From NCBI RefSeq assembly GCF_014207235.1, contig NZ_JACHDA010000002.1:310001-374000 (forward strand): a stretch of 64,000 nt of DNA, written 5' to 3'. Below are positions 27,118 to 33,665 of this stretch, piece after piece. The notes under the pieces are model-generated. The model had not been told where the DNA came from. It saw only the letters and a program-made list of their open reading frames with translations, and searched no databases. This DNA comes from Sphingopyxis sp. JAI128. GTDB lineage: Bacteria; Pseudomonadota; Alphaproteobacteria; Sphingomonadales; Sphingomonadaceae. Each line of letters starts with the position of its first letter. Positions within the stretch are counted from its first letter, which is position 1. Both the position numbers and the translations under genes were made by a program.

Positions 27118-27161
27118 GTCCGATCGACACCGACGCAACCACCAGAAGAAGTTAAACCGAC

Positions 27162-28826
27162 ATGACCATGCTCCGCGACCCCTCGGTCAAGTACAGCGCC
27201 TTCCCGCAGGTTCCCTTGGCGAACCGCGAATGGCCCACCCGCGTCACCACCAGCGCGCCGATCTGGCTCTCCACCGATATGCGCGACGGCAACCAGTCGC
27301 TGATCGACCCGATGGATGCCGAGAAAAAGGCGCGCTTCTTCGACCTGCTCGTCAAATGCGGCTTCAAGGAGATCGAGGTCGGCTTCCCCAGCGCCGGCGC
27401 GACCGAATTCGACTTCATCTCGGGGCTCGTGAAGAACGGCCGCATCCCGGGCGATGTCACGCCGCAAGTGCTGACGCAAAGCCGCGCTGACCTGATCCGC
27501 ACCAGCTTCGACAGCCTCGAAGGCGCGAAAACCGCGATCGTCCACGTCTATAACGCGGTCAGCCCCGCGTGGCGCAAGATCGTCTTCGGCATGGAGATGG
27601 ACGAGATCAAGGGCATCGCGATCGAGGGCGCGAAGCAGCTGCGCGACAATGCCGCGCGCCTCCCCGGCACCGACTGGCGCTTCGAATACAGCCCCGAAAC
27701 CTTCTCGACCGCCGAGCTCGATTTCAGCATCGAGGTCTGCGAAGCGGTGATGAACATTCTCCAGCCCACCACCGACAAGCCGATCATCCTCAACCTCCCC
27801 GCGACGGTCGAGGCGTCGACGGCGAACATCTACGCCGACCAGATCGAATATTTCTGCAAGAACCTCCCGAACCGCGACCGCGCGATCATCAGCCTGCACA
27901 CCCACAACGACCGCGGCACCGGCGTCGCCGCGGCCGAACTCGGCCTGCTCGCGGGCGCCGACCGCGTCGAGGGCTGCCTGTTCGGCAATGGCGAGCGCAC
28001 CGGCAACACCTGCCTCGTCACCGTCGCGCTCAACCTGTACACGCAGGGCGTCGACCCTTGCCTCGACTTCTCGAACATCGACGAGGTCATCCAGACGGTC
28101 GAATATTGCAACAATCTGCCCGTCCACCCGCGCCACCCCTATGGCGGCGAGCTCGTCTACACGGCGTTCTCGGGCAGCCATCAGGACGCGATCAAGAAGG
28201 GCTTCGCCGCGCGCGAGCGCCAGAATGATCAGCGCTGGGAAGTCCCCTATCTGCCCATCGACCCCGCCGACCTCGGCCGCAGCTACGAAGCGGTGATCCG
28301 CGTCAACAGCCAGTCGGGTAAGGGCGGCGTCGCCTGGGTGCTCGAACAGGACAAGGGCCTGAAACTGCCCAAGAAAATGCAGGCGAGCTTCAGCCATGTC
28401 GTACAAGCCTTGGCGGACGAGACGAGCCGCGAACTCGGCGCCGAGGATATCTGGCACGCCTTCGAGCGCCAGTATCTCACCACCGAAGCCAAACGCTTCC
28501 AGCTCGTCGACTGGTCCGAAAGCCACGCGGGCACCGACCGCATCTTCGCCGGCAAACTCACCATCGACGGCACCCCCCGCAGCGTCAGCGGCCGCGGCAA
28601 CGGCCTGATGTCGAGCGTCATCGCCGCGCTCAGCGAAAGCGGCGGCCCCGTGATGGACATCGTCGATTACAGCGAGCACGCGATCGGCCAGGGCAGCAAT
28701 GTGCAGGCCGCGGCCTATGTCGAATGCCGCACGGCGGACGGAAAGAGCCTGTTCGGGTGCGGGCTCGACACCGACGTCGCGACGGCGAGCGTGCGGGCGA
28801 TTTTGTCGGCCGCCAACGCCGCGTAA
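27162..28826 (+). CDS. leuA: 2-isopropylmalate synthase
   Basis: Condenses acetyl-CoA and 2-oxoisovalerate, the first step of leucine synthesis. 554 residues, the long LeuA form. Metal/substrate motif STDMRDGNQSLIDPMD near residue 40, HTHNDRGTGVAAAELG near 245, GCLFGNGERTGN, and a C-terminal LeuA allosteric domain (RSVSGRGNGLMSSVIAALSE) for leucine feedback. It follows a Leu-rich leader peptide. Its last 240 bases are partly duplicated at 29489-29729. Confidence 0.96.
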   Translation: MTMLRDPSVKYSAFPQVPLANREWPTRVTTSAPIWLSTDMRDGNQSLIDPMDAEKKARFFDLLVKCGFKEIEVGFPSAGATEFDFISGLVKNGRIPGDVTPQVLTQSRADLIRTSFDSLEGAKTAIVHVYNAVSPAWRKIVFGMEMDEIKGIAIEGAKQLRDNAARLPGTDWRFEYSPETFSTAELDFSIEVCEAVMNILQPTTDKPIILNLPATVEASTANIYADQIEYFCKNLPNRDRAIISLHTHNDRGTGVAAAELGLLAGADRVEGCLFGNGERTGNTCLVTVALNLYTQGVDPCLDFSNIDEVIQTVEYCNNLPVHPRHPYGGELVYTAFSGSHQDAIKKGFAARERQNDQRWEVPYLPIDPADLGRSYEAVIRVNSQSGKGGVAWVLEQDKGLKLPKKMQASFSHVVQALADETSRELGAEDIWHAFERQYLTTEAKRFQLVDWSESHAGTDRIFAGKLTIDGTPRSVSGRGNGLMSSVIAALSESGGPVMDIVDYSEHAIGQGSNVQAAAYVECRTADGKSLFGCGLDTDVATASVRAILSAANAA

Positions 28827-28828
28827 AC

Positions 28829-28858
28829 GGCGGCGGCCCTTACAATAGGACCGCCGCC
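28829..28858 (+). terminator. Hairpin after leuA
   Basis: GGCGGCGG and CCGCCGCC form an 8-base stem three bases after the leuA stop, extendable by CC/GG across a bulge. No clear T-run follows, so it is a likely but not certain terminator. Confidence 0.5.
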
Positions 28859-28950
28859 ACCCCATATCACGGTCATCGCGGCACGCGTTTTCGTAGGCCG
28901 CCGCGGCTGAGAGACGTGCGCGCTCCCGCTTACGCAAGAGGAGCCGCCCC

Positions 28951-29262
28951 ATGACATGTGAACTGCCCACCGCCCCCGTCCCCGTCCCCGTCCCCGTCAA
29001 GACCCCCACCAAAGGCCGGTCGAACAACCTGTTTCGTCCAAAGCGCACCCCGCTGCCGCGCGACGATGCGCAGCGGCAGGGCGATATCAGCAGCCTCGCC
29101 TTTCTGACGATGGGCGGCCGCGACCCCGCGGTCGCCTTCCTCAACGACGAAAACCCCGCGCTCGGCGGCCGCCCGCTCGCCGTCGCGACCGCGAGCGCCG
29201 AAGGCTATGCGCGCGTCGCCGCCGCGATCCACGCCTGGTCGCCGGGTCCGGCCGCCGGATGA
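28951..29262 (+). CDS. Small protein with MbcA/ParS (DUF2384)-like C-terminus
   Basis: 103 residues. The N-terminus contains a PVPVPVPV run encoded by CCCGTC tandem units. The C-terminal half, AVAFLNDENPALGGRPLAVA followed by EGYARVAAAIHAW, resembles the C-terminal domain of MbcA/ParS/Xre antitoxins. No RES-type toxin gene is adjacent. The stop overlaps the next small gene by four bases, suggesting a two-gene unit. Family call is tentative. Confidence 0.5.
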   Translation: MTCELPTAPVPVPVPVKTPTKGRSNNLFRPKRTPLPRDDAQRQGDISSLAFLTMGGRDPAVAFLNDENPALGGRPLAVATASAEGYARVAAAIHAWSPGPAAG

Positions 29263-29480
29263 GCCGCGCGATGAACCTCGCTTTGCCCGAAAGCGAAGTG
29301 AACGCGCTCTGCACCGCCGCGGGGATCAGCGTCAGCGCGATCGAACCGCTGCCGTCGGGCGGCACGCACCTCGTCTGCACGACGGGCGAGGGAGCCGACG
29401 AAATCCGCCTGCGTCTCGCCGACCACCTGATCGAGGGAGCGGTCACACGCTATCGCTTCTATCGTCCGCCGGACAAATAG
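29259..29480 (+). CDS. Hypothetical 73-residue protein
   Basis: Coupled by ATGA to the preceding MbcA-like gene. The sequence includes VNALCTAAGISVSAIEPLPS, GGTHLVCTTGEGADEIRLRL and VTRYRFYRPP, compatible with a compact alpha/beta fold of about 70 residues. No family recognised. It ends just before the duplicated leuA fragment. Confidence 0.55.
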   Translation: MSRAMNLALPESEVNALCTAAGISVSAIEPLPSGGTHLVCTTGEGADEIRLRLADHLIEGAVTRYRFYRPPDK

Positions 29481-29488
29481 GCCGCGCC

Positions 29489-29729
29489 CCGCACAGCGTC
29501 AGCGGCGGCGGCAACGGCCCGATGTCGAGCGTCATCGCCGCGCTCAGCGAAAGCGGCGGCCCGGTGATGGATATCGTCGATTACAGCAAGCACGCGATCA
29601 GCCAGGGCAGTAATGTGCAGGCCGCCGCCTATGTCGAATGCCGGGAAGAGCCTGTTCGGCGGCGGGCTCGATACCGACGTCGCGACGGCGAGCGTGCGGG
29701 CGATTCTAAGCGCGGCGAATGGGGCCTGA
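29489..29729 (+). pseudogene. Duplicated and decayed 3' end of leuA
   Basis: Nearly identical to the last 240 bases of leuA (from the CAGCGTCAGCGG of 28580 onward): both contain ATGTCGAGCGTCATCGCCGC, and both end GACGGCGAGCGTGCGGGCGA plus about 30 bases. Relative to leuA the copy has an 11-base deletion after GAATGCC (near 29642), which shifts the frame, and scattered substitutions. It lacks start and catalytic domain, so it cannot make LeuA. It marks a local duplication spanning the two small genes at 28951-29480. Confidence 0.85.
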
Positions 29730-29731
29730 AC

Positions 29732-29800
29732 AATCCTCCCTGTTGCGCAGCAATGGGGAGGGGGACCGCGCCCGAAGTGCGTGGTGGAGGGGCAACTAGC
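29732..29800. repeat. Type A repeat, copy 4 (half element)
   Basis: Starts AATCCTCCCTGTTGCGCAGC, GGGAGGGGGACCGCGCCCGA follows, and it ends in GGTGGAGGGGCAAC. Only the left half of the family consensus is present. It abuts the leuA fragment and the end of the DUF559 gene. Confidence 0.7.
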
Positions 29801-30161
29801 GCAACGCCAAAATCGTCCGAACCAACCCGTCGACCACGCCGTCGACATCCTTCAACACATCCGCAGCGGCCACCCGAACCACCTGAAACCCCCGCGCCAT
29901 GAGCCATTCATCCCGCACCGCATCGCGCTCGACGCGAGCATCATGCGCCAACCCATCCACCTCCACGATCAACCGCCCCTCGGCCGCATAAAAATCCGCC
30001 ACATAGGCTCCCACCGGATGCTGCCGCCGAAATTTCACGCCACCCGGCCGCAAGCGCAACCGCTGCCACAAAAGCACCTCCGGCGGCGACATCTCCCGCC
30101 GCAACCCCCGCGCCTTCCTGACCGTCGCTTTCGAAGTCTGCCGTATATCCAACCTCCCCAA
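29796..30161 (-). CDS. DUF559 (Vsr-like) endonuclease-fold protein
   Basis: 121 residues from TTG 30161. Features of DUF559: ARGLRREMSPPEVLLWQRLR, FRRQHPVGAYVADFYAAEGR, LIVEVDGLAHDARVERDAVR, and ERDAVRDEWLMARGFQVVR. The D...E-x-D residues are those of a Vsr/restriction-endonuclease-like fold. No ATG precedes the conserved region. The TTG, and the GGGGAGG in front of it, fall at the edge of Type A repeat copy 5, so the repeat supplies the ribosome-binding site. Another TTG at 30152 is possible. Function unknown. Confidence 0.75.
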   Translation of the reverse strand: MGRLDIRQTSKATVRKARGLRREMSPPEVLLWQRLRLRPGGVKFRRQHPVGAYVADFYAAEGRLIVEVDGLAHDARVERDAVRDEWLMARGFQVVRVAAADVLKDVDGVVDGLVRTILALR

Positions 30162-30164
30162 CCC

Positions 30165-30298
30165 AATCCTCCCCGTGGCGAAGCCATGGGGAGGTGGCAG
30201 CGCGAAGCGCTGACGGAAGGGCAATAACGCCACCGTCGCCGCCCCTCCACCACCCTGCGGGCGGTCCCCCTCCCCCTGCCTACGGTACGGGGAGGAAA
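30165..30298. repeat. Type A long hairpin repeat, copy 5
   Basis: Opens AATCCTCCCCGTGGCGAAGC and closes GCCTACGGTACGGGGAGGA. Internal GGCAGCGCGAAGCGCTGACG is almost identical to copies 3 and 7. Located just upstream of the DUF559 gene on its 5' side. Confidence 0.85.
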
Positions 30299-30337
30299 TC
30301 AGAAAGCACAACCAACCCCACCCCGGACCAACCCCCA

Positions 30338-30402
30338 AATCCTCCCTGTCGCGAAGCGATGGGGAGGGGGACCGCTCGCGCAGCGAGTGGTGGAGGGGCG
30401 AA
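30338..30402. repeat. Type A repeat, copy 6 (half element)
   Basis: AATCCTCCCTGTCGCGAAGC, then GGGAGGGGGACCGCTCGCGC, ending GTGGTGGAGGGGCGAA. Same half-length form as copy 4, which it matches well. Lies 90 bases before the nuclease-domain gene. Confidence 0.75.
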
Positions 30403-30493
30403 AGCAACGCCACAACGACGGTTCAACATTAGCTGGACTACATTTATGCCGCGTTTTAGCTTCCAACCCTGCACGTCGAAGTTGGGAGGGGCT

Positions 30494-31282
30494 ATGTCGG
30501 TCGCAGTAAAAATTCCCAAGAAGGTTCAAGATCGCCTTCTCAGCGGAATAAAAAGATACCAGCCTATCGTTCGCAAGATGGTCGCTCGCGATATTTCGGA
30601 GGCTGACACCGTTACCGTCATCAAAGACATGCTGAACGACATCTTCGGTTATGACAAATATGTAGAAGTCACGAGCGAACAACAGATCAGAGGCACCTTT
30701 TGCGATCTTGCAATCAAGGTCGAAGGTAAAATTCAGTATCTGTGCGAAGTGAAGTCGGCCGGCACCACGCTCAACGACAACCATCTTCGCCAGGCCGTAA
30801 ACTACGGCGCTCATCAGGGCATCGAATGGGTCATCCTGTCGAACGCTATCGTCTGGAAAATCTATCGGATTAAATTCGCTCAACCCATCGAGGGGGAAGA
30901 GGTGCTGTGCTTCGATTTCTCGCAGATCACGAGATCGGCCGATGATATTGCAAAGCTCTTCATGCTGTGCCGGGAAAGCATCAACAGCGAGACGTTGGAC
31001 GCATTCCATAGGCAGGCACAGATCGTAAATCGTTATGTCATTGCAGCAACTCTGCTGTCGGATGGCGTCATCGGAGCGCTGAGAAAGGAGTTTCGCCGAC
31101 TTTTTGATGGCCTCAAAGTCACGGACGCCGATCTTCGCGTCATACTGGCCAATGAAGTCATCAAGCGCGATGCTCTGGACGGCGACGGTGCCACGGCAGC
31201 AAAAGGCGTGATGAAGAAGGCAGAAGGCTCATTGCGACGGAAAGCTGCCAGAGCTGCCAAATCGACGGCTTCGACCAAGTAA
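30494..31282 (+). CDS. Orphan type I restriction HsdR N-terminal-like (PD-(D/E)XK) protein
   Basis: 262 residues from ATG 30494, with GGGAGG five bases upstream. Residues 30-140 resemble the HSDR_N nuclease domain: DMLNDIFGYDKYVEVTSEQQ, then GTFCDLAIKV and YLCEVKSAG, giving the D...E-x-K catalytic triad, then NDNHLRQAVNYGAHQGIEWV. There is no helicase domain and no HsdM/HsdS neighbour. A Lys/Ala-rich tail (RRKAARAAKS) may bind DNA. GC is clearly lower than in its neighbours and it sits inside a repeat-rich patch, so horizontal transfer is likely. Possible stand-alone defence nuclease; inference only. Confidence 0.7.
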   Translation: MSVAVKIPKKVQDRLLSGIKRYQPIVRKMVARDISEADTVTVIKDMLNDIFGYDKYVEVTSEQQIRGTFCDLAIKVEGKIQYLCEVKSAGTTLNDNHLRQAVNYGAHQGIEWVILSNAIVWKIYRIKFAQPIEGEEVLCFDFSQITRSADDIAKLFMLCRESINSETLDAFHRQAQIVNRYVIAATLLSDGVIGALRKEFRRLFDGLKVTDADLRVILANEVIKRDALDGDGATAAKGVMKKAEGSLRRKAARAAKSTASTK

Positions 31283-31288
31283 ATCCCC

Positions 31289-31315
31289 CTTTCCTACATT
31301 TCACCCATATGGTTC
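31289..31315 (+). promoter_or_regulatory. Shared promoter motif (copy upstream of HTH gene)
   Basis: CTTTCCTACA (31289-31298), 8 bases, ATATGGTTC (31307-31315), 36 bases before the ATG at 31352. The same two words with the same spacing lie upstream of the endolysin gene at 50594-50620, and similarity continues down to AAAGGA-GAATC before both start codons. It is a likely common activator site or unusual promoter. Confidence 0.6.
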
Positions 31316-31351
31316 ATTCTGTCGGTTTCACCCAACCGAAAGGACGAATCG

Positions 31352-32374
31352 ATGGACGACGCCGCCCCCAATCCCGCCGACATCCCCGCCCCCGGCAGCT
31401 ATCATTGGACGCCCAAACTCCAGCGCGCGTTTCTGGAGAGCCTGGCGACCACCGGGTCGGTGAAGATCGCCAGCACGTCGGTCGGCATGTCGCCGCGCGC
31501 CGCTTACGACCTTCGGCACAAGCCGCAGGGCGCGGCGTTCAAGCTCGGCTGGGCGGCGGCCACCCTGATCGCGCGCTCCCGGCTCGCCGACGAGCTGCTC
31601 GACCGCGCGATCTGGGGGCATGACGAGATGACCACCGTCATGCGCGAAGAGGACCGCAGCCTGTACAAGCGCCGCCGCATCGAATCGCGCCTCGGCCTCG
31701 CGATGCTCGCGCGGCTCGACAAGATGGCCGAAACGCGGGCGCAGGCGGGCGAAGAGATGCTCGCACAGATCATCGCCGGCGACTGGCCGGGCTTCCTCTC
31801 GCTCTTCGACGCGGCCGAAGCCGCACGCGGCGGGGCCGAGGCCGCGCGCGCCGCCGACGCCTCCACCGCCGACGACGCGACACCCGAAACCGAACCGGAC
31901 GCCGGCGCCGCAAACGGCCTCGCCGCCGCGCTCGCGCTCTGGCTCGCCGGCCGCGACAATCGCGCGAACCCGCTCGCCAGCCTGTGGCGCGGCACCGCGA
32001 TCGCGAATGAAGTTGCGCAGATTTCCGCCGATTCCAACGCCGATCCCGAACGCGCTGACGAGGACGGGCCCACCCCCGAGGAAGCGGCCGCCGCGATGAC
32101 CGTCTGGTACGACGACGCAAATGAAGAATTGCGCACCAACTTCCCCCCGCCCGAGGGGTTCGCCGGCGCCGAGGAAGGCCGGTTCGGCGATGCCGACTAT
32201 GAACGCGCGCTCGACATCGACGAGGAAGTGGCGTGGGAGGCCGCGCATGCCGAGGCGGTCGAACCGCTGCGCCGCGCGGGCGAGGTCGCGCGCCGCGCCT
32301 TCTTCGCGCTCCCCGCCCCCGCCAACGACCCCGCGCCCGCGGGCGGAACGGCCCGGAAAAGCGCGGGCGGTTGA
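31352..32374 (+). CDS. HTH protein of unknown function, possible GTA/phage-linked
   Basis: 340 residues. The N-terminal 110 residues are an HTH-type domain: WTPKLQRAFLESLATTGSVK, ASTSVGMSPRAAYDLRHKPQ, then FKLGWAAATLIARSRLADEL, reminiscent of phage small-terminase or HTH proteins. A low-complexity acidic linker (about 160-190) and an acidic C-terminal half follow. The gene ends TARKSAGG, but the +1 frame continues to 32447 with a protein-like tail. The promoter closely matches that of the endolysin-holin pair, suggesting a shared regulon. No exact family recognised. Confidence 0.6.
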   Translation: MDDAAPNPADIPAPGSYHWTPKLQRAFLESLATTGSVKIASTSVGMSPRAAYDLRHKPQGAAFKLGWAAATLIARSRLADELLDRAIWGHDEMTTVMREEDRSLYKRRRIESRLGLAMLARLDKMAETRAQAGEEMLAQIIAGDWPGFLSLFDAAEAARGGAEAARAADASTADDATPETEPDAGAANGLAAALALWLAGRDNRANPLASLWRGTAIANEVAQISADSNADPERADEDGPTPEEAAAAMTVWYDDANEELRTNFPPPEGFAGAEEGRFGDADYERALDIDEEVAWEAAHAEAVEPLRRAGEVARRAFFALPAPANDPAPAGGTARKSAGG

Positions 32375-32447
32375 GCGCTTCCTGCACCGCAATGCCGCGA
32401 TGCCTTGGCAGAAGGCGAAGGAAATCGCGCGCGGCACGCCGAAATAA
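32375..32447 (+). other. Possible frameshifted C-terminal tail of the HTH protein
   Basis: The +1 frame directly after the stop of the HTH gene reads AVERFLHRNAAMPWQKAKEI, then ARGTPK and a stop. It looks like genuine protein rather than a shadow frame, so a one-base indel near the gene's end may have cut off a conserved tail. Confidence 0.35.
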
Positions 32448-32570
32448 TCGCGAATATTGCGGTGGCGGGGGAAAATATAACCGCACCGGGAGCATAGATT
32501 GTGTGTGCGTCGCGCCGCTTTAAATCGCTGTCGCCGATCCGCGCAATTTCGTTGCAATTTGCACTGCACC

Positions 32571-32599
32571 TTGACTTTTGGGGAACAATCGCCCATATA
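32571..32599 (+). promoter_or_regulatory. cspA promoter
   Basis: TTGACT (32571-32576), 17-base spacer, CATATA (32594-32599). Predicted start near 32606 gives a 5' untranslated region of about 120 bases, as usual for cold-shock genes. The 32448-32570 stretch upstream holds nothing recognised. Confidence 0.6.
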
Positions 32600-32610
32600 G
32601 GCCTCGCTAA

Positions 32611-32697
32611 CGTCGCATGCGACGGAATTTGACGGCCTCTTGGGGCAGACTCTTCCCTTCACACGCTACCAGCTCCGCCGGTGCTTTTGCCGGTGGA
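32611..32697 (+). promoter_or_regulatory. Structured 5' leader of cspA
   Basis: Holds the perfect palindrome CGTCGCATGCGACG (32611-32624) and a hairpin TCCGCCGG/CCGGTGGA with an 8-base loop containing TTTT (32674-32697). Cold-shock mRNAs have long leaders whose structure controls translation with temperature; that role is inferred here from position. Confidence 0.5.
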
Positions 32698-32726
32698 TTC
32701 CCGTTTCTCGTGAAAGGAAACACCCC

Positions 32727-32933
32727 ATGGCCATCGGCACCGTAAAATTCTTCAACAATGACAAGGGCTACGGCTTCATCGAAAATGAAGACGGCTCGGG
32801 CGACAGCTTCGTCCACATCACCGCGGTCCAGGCCGCGGGCATGGACACGCTCGACAAGGAACAGCGCGTTTCCTACGAACTCGAAACCGGCAAGAACGGC
32901 AAGGTTTCGGCCGTGAACCTCCAGTCGGCCTGA
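32727..32933 (+). CDS. cspA: Cold-shock protein, CspA family
   Basis: 68 residues, full-length single cold-shock domain. RNP1 motif KGYGFIENEDG and RNP2 DSFVHITAVQ are intact; starts MAIGTVKFFN. Acts as a nucleic-acid chaperone. Long structured 5' leader. Three bases separate it from the IF-1-like gene, forming a two-gene operon. The longer in-frame extension upstream is the leader, not protein. Confidence 0.95.
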   Translation: MAIGTVKFFNNDKGYGFIENEDGSGDSFVHITAVQAAGMDTLDKEQRVSYELETGKNGKVSAVNLQSA

Positions 32934-32936
32934 TTA

Positions 32937-33200
32937 TTGGCCAAAGAGGAACTCATGACGTTCGAGGGGCAGGTCGATGAGATCCTGCCCGACGGACGCT
33001 TCGGCGTCATACTCGAAAATGGTCATCGGGTGATCGTCTATACGGCTGGCCGGATGCGGCGTTTCCGCATCCGGTCGGTCGTCGGCGACGCCGTGCGCGT
33101 CGAAATGACGCCCTACGACCTGACCAAGGGTCGCCTCGTCTACCGCGAACGCGGGGGCGGGCCGGTCCCACCGAGCCAGCGCAAACGGCGCGGGCTCTGA
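32937..33200 (+). CDS. infA: Translation initiation factor IF-1 paralogue
   Basis: 87 residues, an S1/OB-fold IF-1: MAKEEL at the TTG start (32937), [20 protein letters not shown], then [20 protein letters not shown]. Canonical IF-1 has about 72 residues. This copy carries a 15-residue basic tail ([10 protein letters not shown]) and departs from the usual KMRKNRIRVLAGD. It is therefore probably a second, cspA-linked IF-1 rather than the housekeeping one. TTG is preferred over ATG 32955 because MAKEEL is the conserved IF-1 N-terminus. Confidence 0.85.
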   Translation: MAKEELMTFEGQVDEILPDGRFGVILENGHRVIVYTAGRMRRFRIRSVVGDAVRVEMTPYDLTKGRLVYRERGGGPVPPSQRKRRGL

Positions 33201-33262
33201 CCGAAAAGGCTGGCGGACCGCGCCGGCTTCAAACAAGCAAATACCTGACATAAAAGATAAAG

Positions 33263-33418
33263 ATGATGACTATGTTCAATACCAATACTGCAATTTTCCC
33301 CGCTCTGCCCGCGCTGTCGCTGGCCGGCAAGGCGATGACGGCGACCCCGCCGCGCCGCCGCCGCCCGACGCTGTCGCGCCGCGAGCTCCAGCGCCTGATC
33401 GCCGAAATGGTCGATTGA
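33263..33418 (+). CDS. Hypothetical 51-residue protein
   Basis: Frame begins MMTMFNTNTAIFPALPALSL and ends RRELQRLIAEMVD. The basic middle (PPRRRRPTLSRREL) followed by an amphipathic helix is protein-like. AAAGATAAAGATG is a plausible A-rich initiation region. Lies between the IF-1 paralogue and another small gene. No family recognised. Confidence 0.5.
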   Translation: MMTMFNTNTAIFPALPALSLAGKAMTATPPRRRRPTLSRRELQRLIAEMVD

Positions 33419-33449
33419 TCGACCCTCCCCCCAATCGAAGGAAGCAGCC

Positions 33450-33644
33450 ATGTCGGCCACGATCGAATTTTATGTCGCACAGGCCGAAAAATGTTCGGCC
33501 GAGGCCGAGGCGTCGGCGCTGACGCAGGTTCGCGACCGCAATTTGCGTGCCGCGGCGGCGTGGCAGGCGATGGCCGACAAGCTGCTCCACACCGAAAAGC
33601 TCCGCGCCGAAAAGACCGCGGCGGTCGCGGCCGAAAAGGCCTAG
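33450..33644 (+). CDS. Hypothetical 64-residue helical protein
   Basis: Ala/Glu-rich and helical throughout (SATIEFYVAQAEKCSAEAEA, RNLRAAAAWQAMADKLLHTE). GGAAGG lies upstream of the ATG. Small proteins of this composition are widespread in Sphingomonadales; function unknown. Confidence 0.6.
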   Translation: MSATIEFYVAQAEKCSAEAEASALTQVRDRNLRAAAAWQAMADKLLHTEKLRAEKTAAVAAEKA

Positions 33645-33665
33645 CGCGCCGCGCTGTGCGCCGCC

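Noticed and set aside
29732..30402. Closely spaced repeats at 29.7-30.4 kb as a possible CRISPR array
   Set aside because: Units are 65-130 bases, palindromic, unevenly spaced and found singly elsewhere; there are no uniform spacers and no cas genes.
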